A DNA stretch of 9,966 bases from JALVIU01 sp964462295 (GTDB lineage: Bacteria; Atribacterota; JALVIU01): contig CAYWXH010000065.1 in the NCBI GenBank assembly GCA_964462295.1, forward strand, positions 1 through 9,966, given 5' to 3'. The notes below the pieces were generated by a model that did no database searches, was not told the origin of the DNA, and worked only from the letters and a program-made list of their open reading frames with translations. Shown piece by piece: positions 7,073 to 9,966 of the stretch. The stretch's first letter is position 1, and every line of letters begins with the position of its first letter. A program made the position numbers and the translations under genes.

Positions 7073-7702
7073 TTAATATCCTGCACCCATTCCCCCTTCA
7101 ATACCAGTATGTCCTACCATATAAGATATAAGCCAGTAGGTGGAGCCTATTACATTAAGCCTTCCATGGTATCCTGTTTGGGCGTCTCTATCAAAGGTCT
7201 CATCCAATTTTAAGGCCTCTTGTTCTCTTATTCCATAAAGTGCTATACTTATTCCATCTGTTACCTCACACCCTGCAGGTGCACCAGAATATGTGGTAGT
7301 AGGGTCATCATCTAGATTAAATGCAAAATAGCACCATGAACTATCATGATGTCTTCCCCATATATAGTAGTAGCCTGGGTGCGCCATTCCTTGAACACTT
7401 TCCCTTACTAGAGGGCTTTTCCCTGTATGTTCAAGATATGGTCCATCCCATCCTTCTTTATTTTCAATATTTTCCATAAGTGAATTGCTATCATCTAATA
7501 GATATTGATTTTGGGGCCACTCCCCTACATCTGCATAGTAGAGTAACATAGCTGTTTTAATAGCTTTTATATCACTTATAGTCTTTGCCATACGTGCCTT
7601 CTCTATTGCCTTAAAGGCATTTGGTGAAATTATGGCTGCAAGGGTACCTATTATCGCAATAACTACCAAAAGTTCAATAAGAGTAAAGCCTTTTTCCTTC
7701 AT
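7073..7702 (-). CDS. Orphan type II/IV pseudopilin-like protein (GspG-like N-terminus)
   Basis: Has a class III leader: MKEKG then FTLIELLVVIAIIG, so prepilin peptidase would cut after G5, leaving methylated F6 with the conserved Glu at mature position 5 (E10). The hydrophobic helix to about residue 25 anchors it in the inner membrane and drives pilus or pseudopilus assembly. The segment DIKAIKTAMLLYYADVGEWP (44-63) resembles GspG-type major pseudopilins, and GWDGPYL (84-90) is common in related secreted prepilin-like proteins. The C-terminal globular part is Tyr/Gly-rich with two cysteines (C124, C145) that could form a disulfide. At 209 residues it is longer than GspG (about 140-150). No secretion ATPase, platform protein or prepilin peptidase gene is nearby. 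GGAGG lies 5 nt upstream of the ATG. The partner machine and role are unknown. Confidence 0.85.
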   Translation of the reverse strand: MKEKGFTLIELLVVIAIIGTLAAIISPNAFKAIEKARMAKTISDIKAIKTAMLLYYADVGEWPQNQYLLDDSNSLMENIENKEGWDGPYLEHTGKSPLVRESVQGMAHPGYYYIWGRHHDSSWCYFAFNLDDDPTTTYSGAPAGCEVTDGISIALYGIREQEALKLDETFDRDAQTGYHGRLNVIGSTYWLISYMVGHTGIEGGMGAGY

Positions 7703-7849
7703 TTTTTCCTCCCCATTTATTTATCATTTAATTAAAATAATACCCAGAAAATTATTTTATAGGACATTTTTTTAAACATCGGCATAAAAAAAGAAAATTA
7801 AAGTATATATTTATAAAAAGTAGAGTGTATGGGTGTTGAAAAAATTATT

Positions 7850-7866
7850 TTGTCAATGCTTGACAA
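7850..7866. promoter_or_regulatory. 7-3-7 palindrome containing TTGACA on both strands
   Basis: TTGTCAA and TTGACAA flank TGC. Each strand therefore carries a perfect -35 hexamer, TTGACA at 7860-7865 on plus and at 7856-7851 on minus. On the plus strand TAATCT (7883-7888) lies 17 bp downstream as a weak -10 candidate. On the minus strand a -10 at proper distance is poor. It may be a regulator site, a divergent promoter core, or both. Confidence 0.4.
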
Positions 7867-7900
7867 GGTATCCTTTTTGTAGTAATCTAATAATAGGATA

Positions 7901-7930
7901 TATATGGAACTATGTTCCATATAATGGAAC
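7901..7930. promoter_or_regulatory. Palindromic operator candidate with a third half-site, overlapping a consensus -10
   Basis: TATATGGAAC (7901-7910) and its exact complement GTTCCATATA (7914-7923) are separated by TAT. A third TGGAAC half-site at 7925-7930 repeats the first in the same orientation 20 bp away, two helical turns. A perfect TATAAT (7920-7925) overlaps the right arm, but no -35 lies at the right distance before it, as expected for a regulated promoter. The likely target is the tctCBA operon. LysR-type or other dimeric regulators fit; no regulator gene is in the window. Confidence 0.5.
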
Positions 7931-7948
7931 ACTTTGTATGGTAAGAAG

Positions 7949-7965
7949 GAGTATTATTTATACTC
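7949..7965. promoter_or_regulatory. 6-5-6 palindrome in the tctC leader
   Basis: GAGTAT and ATACTC flank TATTT. It would lie in the untranslated leader if transcription starts near the TATAAT at 7920-7925. It may be a weak RNA hairpin or a further protein site; AT content is high, so chance occurrence is possible. Confidence 0.25.
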
Positions 7966-8026
7966 TAAGAAAGGGGGTGTGGGTTAATCTATTTATTAAA
8001 ATTTAAAAATTTTAGGAGGGATGAAG

Positions 8027-9001
8027 ATGAGTAGGTACAAATTTTTGATAATTACGGGGATTATATTAGTCTTTTTGTTTAGCCTTTCTGCATTTGGTTT
8101 TGGGGCCAAATACCCCTCACGAAACATTACTATTATCTGTCCTTGGTCCCCAGGGGGAGGAACAGACAGAACTGCAAGATTTATAGCAAGTGAAATGCAG
8201 AAGAGATTAGGTGTTCCTGTTACAGTAGTGAATAAAACAGGAGGAAATGGGGCTATTGGCCATTCGGCAGCGGCATATGCAAAACCTGATGGATATACAA
8301 TAGGTATTGTTACTATGGAACTTTCTACCATTCCGTGGCTTGGTCTTTCCAAGGTAAGTTATAAAGATTTTGCACCTATTATGCAATTTAATCAAGATTA
8401 TGCTGCGGTGATTGTAGGGGCAAATGCACCATGGAAAAATATAGAAGAGCTTATTGATGCAATCAAAAAAGACCCAGAGAAATTTACATTTTCTGGCTCA
8501 GGGGCAGGCTCTATTTGGGATCTTGCAAGAGTAGGAATGTTAGATAAGGCAGGGATTGATCCTAAAAAGGTGAAATGGATCCCATCAAAGGGTGCAGCCC
8601 CTGCAATTACAGAACTCTTAGGGGGACATGTGAGTGTAATTACATGTAGTTATCCCGAGGCTGCTCCACAGATTAAGGCAGGAAAACTTAAGGCATTGGC
8701 CCTTATGGCCCCTGAGAGGGATCCGCGTTTTGCCGATGTTCCCACCCTTAAAGAAAATGGCATAGATTGGAGTGCAGGTACATGGAGAGGGTTTGCAGCC
8801 CCAAAAAAGACACCAAAAGATAGACTCGATGTGCTTTATAAAACAATAAAGGATGTAACAGATAGCAAAGAATTTAAAGATTTTATGGAAAAAAACGGTT
8901 TTGGGATAAAAATAAGGGGACCTCAAGAGTTTGAAAAGTTTTTAGAAGAAGATTATCATCGCTGGAATCATGTACTAAAGATCGCAGGATATATAAAATA
9001 A
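8027..9001 (+). CDS. tctC: Tripartite tricarboxylate transporter periplasmic binding protein TctC
   Basis: Periplasmic receptor of the TTT family, which includes the citrate carrier TctCBA of Salmonella and many carboxylate-binding Bug proteins. The 324-residue product has a Sec signal peptide (MSRYK, then a hydrophobic core, likely cut near 22-27). The family motif PWSPGGGTD (39-47) binds a ligand carboxylate, and GNGAIGHSAAAYAKPDGYTIG and the second-lobe ELLGGHV and APKKTPKD segments are typical. ATG 8027 is chosen because AGGAGG (8014-8019) lies 7 nt upstream; the in-frame ATG at 8021 directly abuts that site and would add only two residues. Gene order CBA matches the canonical operon. The ligand cannot be read from sequence; citrate or another TCA acid is plausible given the aconitase operon nearby. 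Confidence 0.92.
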   Translation: MSRYKFLIITGIILVFLFSLSAFGFGAKYPSRNITIICPWSPGGGTDRTARFIASEMQKRLGVPVTVVNKTGGNGAIGHSAAAYAKPDGYTIGIVTMELSTIPWLGLSKVSYKDFAPIMQFNQDYAAVIVGANAPWKNIEELIDAIKKDPEKFTFSGSGAGSIWDLARVGMLDKAGIDPKKVKWIPSKGAAPAITELLGGHVSVITCSYPEAAPQIKAGKLKALALMAPERDPRFADVPTLKENGIDWSAGTWRGFAAPKKTPKDRLDVLYKTIKDVTDSKEFKDFMEKNGFGIKIRGPQEFEKFLEEDYHRWNHVLKIAGYIK

Positions 9002-9003
9002 GT

Positions 9004-9037
9004 TTTATATAGGGGGCAATCTTGCCCCCTATATAAA
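9004..9037 (+). promoter_or_regulatory. Strong intercistronic hairpin between tctC and tctB
   Basis: Bases 9004-9019 and 9022-9037 are perfect reverse complements: TTTATATA then GGGGGCAA, facing TTGCCCCC then TATATAAA. Up to 16 pairs can form around a tiny loop (in practice about 15 pairs with a 4-nt loop). No T-run follows, and the tctB ribosome-binding site begins directly after the stem. It is therefore better read as a transcript-stabilising or partial-attenuation element than as a full terminator. Confidence 0.75.
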
Positions 9038-9047
9038 GAGGTGTTAC

Positions 9048-9515
9048 ATGAAGATAAAAGTGGAACATATAATTGGCTTTTTATCTATCTTTTTGGGCAT
9101 AATTACCATAATTCTTACCCTTCATTTTCCGAAATTCAATATAGGAAAAGAAAAAGTACCAGGGCCCTCTTTTTTTCCAAATATTATAGCTTTCTTCCTT
9201 ATCTTTGTAGGTATATTAGAGTTTTTTGAGGCAAAACATAGTACCAGATATCTCTTTCTCCAAGGTGTGAATAAAAAAGGAATGAGAAATGTGTTAATTA
9301 TAGTTTTGGCTATATTTCTTTATACAATTTCTCTTATACCCCTCGGGTTTATTATAACAACATTTTTATTTTCCCTTGCCATTATGTATCTATTGGGTGT
9401 AGGTAAGATAAAGAGTATTGTATATTCATTTATAGTATTGGCTATCCTGATCCTTATATTTGAAAAACTATTTCGGATTCCCCTACCTGGAGGTTTTCTC
9501 AATCTTTATATATAA
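9048..9515 (+). CDS. tctB: Tripartite tricarboxylate transporter small membrane protein TctB
   Basis: Small inner-membrane subunit of the TTT carrier, poorly conserved in sequence but recognisable by layout. The 155-residue protein has four to five hydrophobic helices (about 8-25, 45-60, 82-98, 100-117, 123-139), the family PGPSFFP motif (38-44) just before the second, and the PLPGG ending (145-149) typical of TctB. GAGGTG lies a few bases before the ATG, next to the base of the preceding hairpin. The tctA start follows 12 bp after its stop, so the two membrane subunits are expected to be co-translated. Confidence 0.88.
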   Translation: MKIKVEHIIGFLSIFLGIITIILTLHFPKFNIGKEKVPGPSFFPNIIAFFLIFVGILEFFEAKHSTRYLFLQGVNKKGMRNVLIIVLAIFLYTISLIPLGFIITTFLFSLAIMYLLGVGKIKSIVYSFIVLAILILIFEKLFRIPLPGGFLNLYI

Positions 9516-9527
9516 AGGAGGCAAATC

Positions 9528-9966
9528 TTGTTAGAGGCTCTTGCAGGTATATTTAAGTTACATGTCTTGGTTCCATGGATCTTAGCTATGTTTTTTGGTA
9601 TATTTGTGGGTGGTGTACCAGGGCTTACGGCTACAATGGCCGTTGCGCTTTTGGTCCCCCTAAGTTATTATATGTCACCCATTGCAGGGCTTGCCATGAT
9701 TATAGGGGTAGAGTTTACCGCAATATTTGCAGGCGATATCCCTGCTACCTTTTTGAGGATTCCAGGTACCCCTGCCTCTGGAGCAGCCATACTTGATGGA
9801 TATGAACTTACAAAAAAAGGCAAAGGCTCCCTTGCCTTGAGCATCGACCTTGTAGCCTCTGCATTAGGGGGCTTGGTAGGTATTTTAATACTTATATTTA
9901 TATCTTCAGCCCTTGCAAATTTTGCCCTTAAATTTACAAATTTTGAATACTTTTGGATGGGGGTTT
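9528..9966 (+). CDS. tctA: Tripartite tricarboxylate transporter large permease TctA (partial, 3' end outside window)
   Basis: The first 146 codons of the roughly 500-residue TctA permease, which forms the transport path. Translation is proposed to start at TTG 9528, because AAGGAGG (9515-9521) lies 6 nt upstream and the resulting N-terminus (LEALAGIF, then a helix) matches the family; the next in-frame ATG at 9588 would remove the first part of that helix. Conserved family segments are VGGVPGLTATMAVALL (27-42), IPATFLRIPGTPAS (71-84) and DGYELTKKGKG, followed by ALGGLVG. The reading frame is open to the window edge, so it is cut by the window rather than broken. Confidence 0.93.
   Translation, partial: MLEALAGIFKLHVLVPWILAMFFGIFVGGVPGLTATMAVALLVPLSYYMSPIAGLAMIIGVEFTAIFAGDIPATFLRIPGTPASGAAILDGYELTKKGKGSLALSIDLVASALGGLVGILILIFISSALANFALKFTNFEYFWMGV

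Larger units (their letters stand above)
7703..8026. other. AT-rich intergenic region between divergent pseudopilin and tctC genes
   Basis: This 324-bp gap must hold the promoters for both divergent genes. No credible reading frame was found. The pilin-proximal third is A/T tracts without a clear promoter. The tctC-proximal half holds three palindromes (7850-7866, 7901-7923, 7949-7965), TTGACA on both strands and a consensus TATAAT, listed separately. Just before the tctC ribosome-binding site is a very AT-rich stretch (7997-8014) with TAAAAT and ATTTTA arms. Confidence 0.7.

Noticed and set aside
7901..7923. A LexA/DinR-type SOS box, because GAAC and GTTC face each other.
   Set aside because: The Gram-positive type box needs four bases between GAAC and GTTC; here there are three, and no SOS gene is adjacent.
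7901..7930. A sigma54 -24/-12 promoter before tctC.
   Set aside because: The GG and GC dinucleotides do not fall at the needed 10-nt spacing in this stretch, and no TGGCAC-TTGC pair was found in the gap.
9575..9796. A 73-codon plus-strand frame rich in Cys and Tyr inside tctA.
   Set aside because: It is a shifted frame over conserved TctA sequence; the tctA frame carries PGLTATMAVALL and PGTPAS motifs and a proper ribosome-binding site.

Overview
The window reads as chromosomal DNA from an AT-rich, probably anaerobic and possibly thermophilic Gram-negative bacterium. The grounds are indirect. There is an Aquifex-type single-chain aconitase, heavy use of AGA/AGG arginine and ATA isoleucine codons, periplasmic binding-protein transporters, a pseudopilin with a class III leader, and dispersed 'TGTCATTGCGAGG...GAAGCAATCTC' repeats that I associate with Desulfobacterota and Nitrospirota genomes. 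A genus cannot be named from this sequence alone.

Layout. Positions 1-294 are non-coding: a cluster of GC-rich interspersed repeats, then an 8-5-8 palindrome and a sigma70-like promoter. From 295 to 7045 five plus-strand genes form a tight run with no visible terminator between them: aconitase, NADP-type isocitrate dehydrogenase, a TAXI-type TRAP solute-binding protein, a fused TRAP permease (DctQ+DctM) and a small nitroreductase. The run ends in a C/G-rich hairpin at 7041-7072, shared with a convergent minus-strand gene for a single orphan type II/IV pseudopilin (7073-7702). A 324-bp AT-rich gap (7703-8026) carries several palindromes and possible promoters. After it a tripartite tricarboxylate transporter operon, tctC-tctB-tctA, runs off the right edge. 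A strong 16-bp hairpin separates tctC from tctB.

How the genes work together. Aconitase and isocitrate dehydrogenase turn citrate into 2-oxoglutarate plus NADPH. The TAXI-TRAP pair in the same apparent operon is a complete secondary uptake system, and its position suggests an organic-acid substrate connected to this part of the TCA cycle. The second system, TctCBA, belongs to a family known for tricarboxylate and other carboxylate uptake. The window is therefore best read as a carboxylate uptake and oxidation region. The exact substrates cannot be read from the sequence.

I found no phage, defence, CRISPR, transposase or RNA genes, and nothing that amounts to a new enzymatic system. The more interesting signals are regulatory and structural: the two promoter-region palindrome clusters, a 16-bp inverted repeat bracketing exactly the TAXI gene, and the hairpin between tctC and tctB. 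Three protein starts (TAXI, nitroreductase, TctC) are placed downstream of the longest reading-frame start because of ribosome-binding-site geometry.
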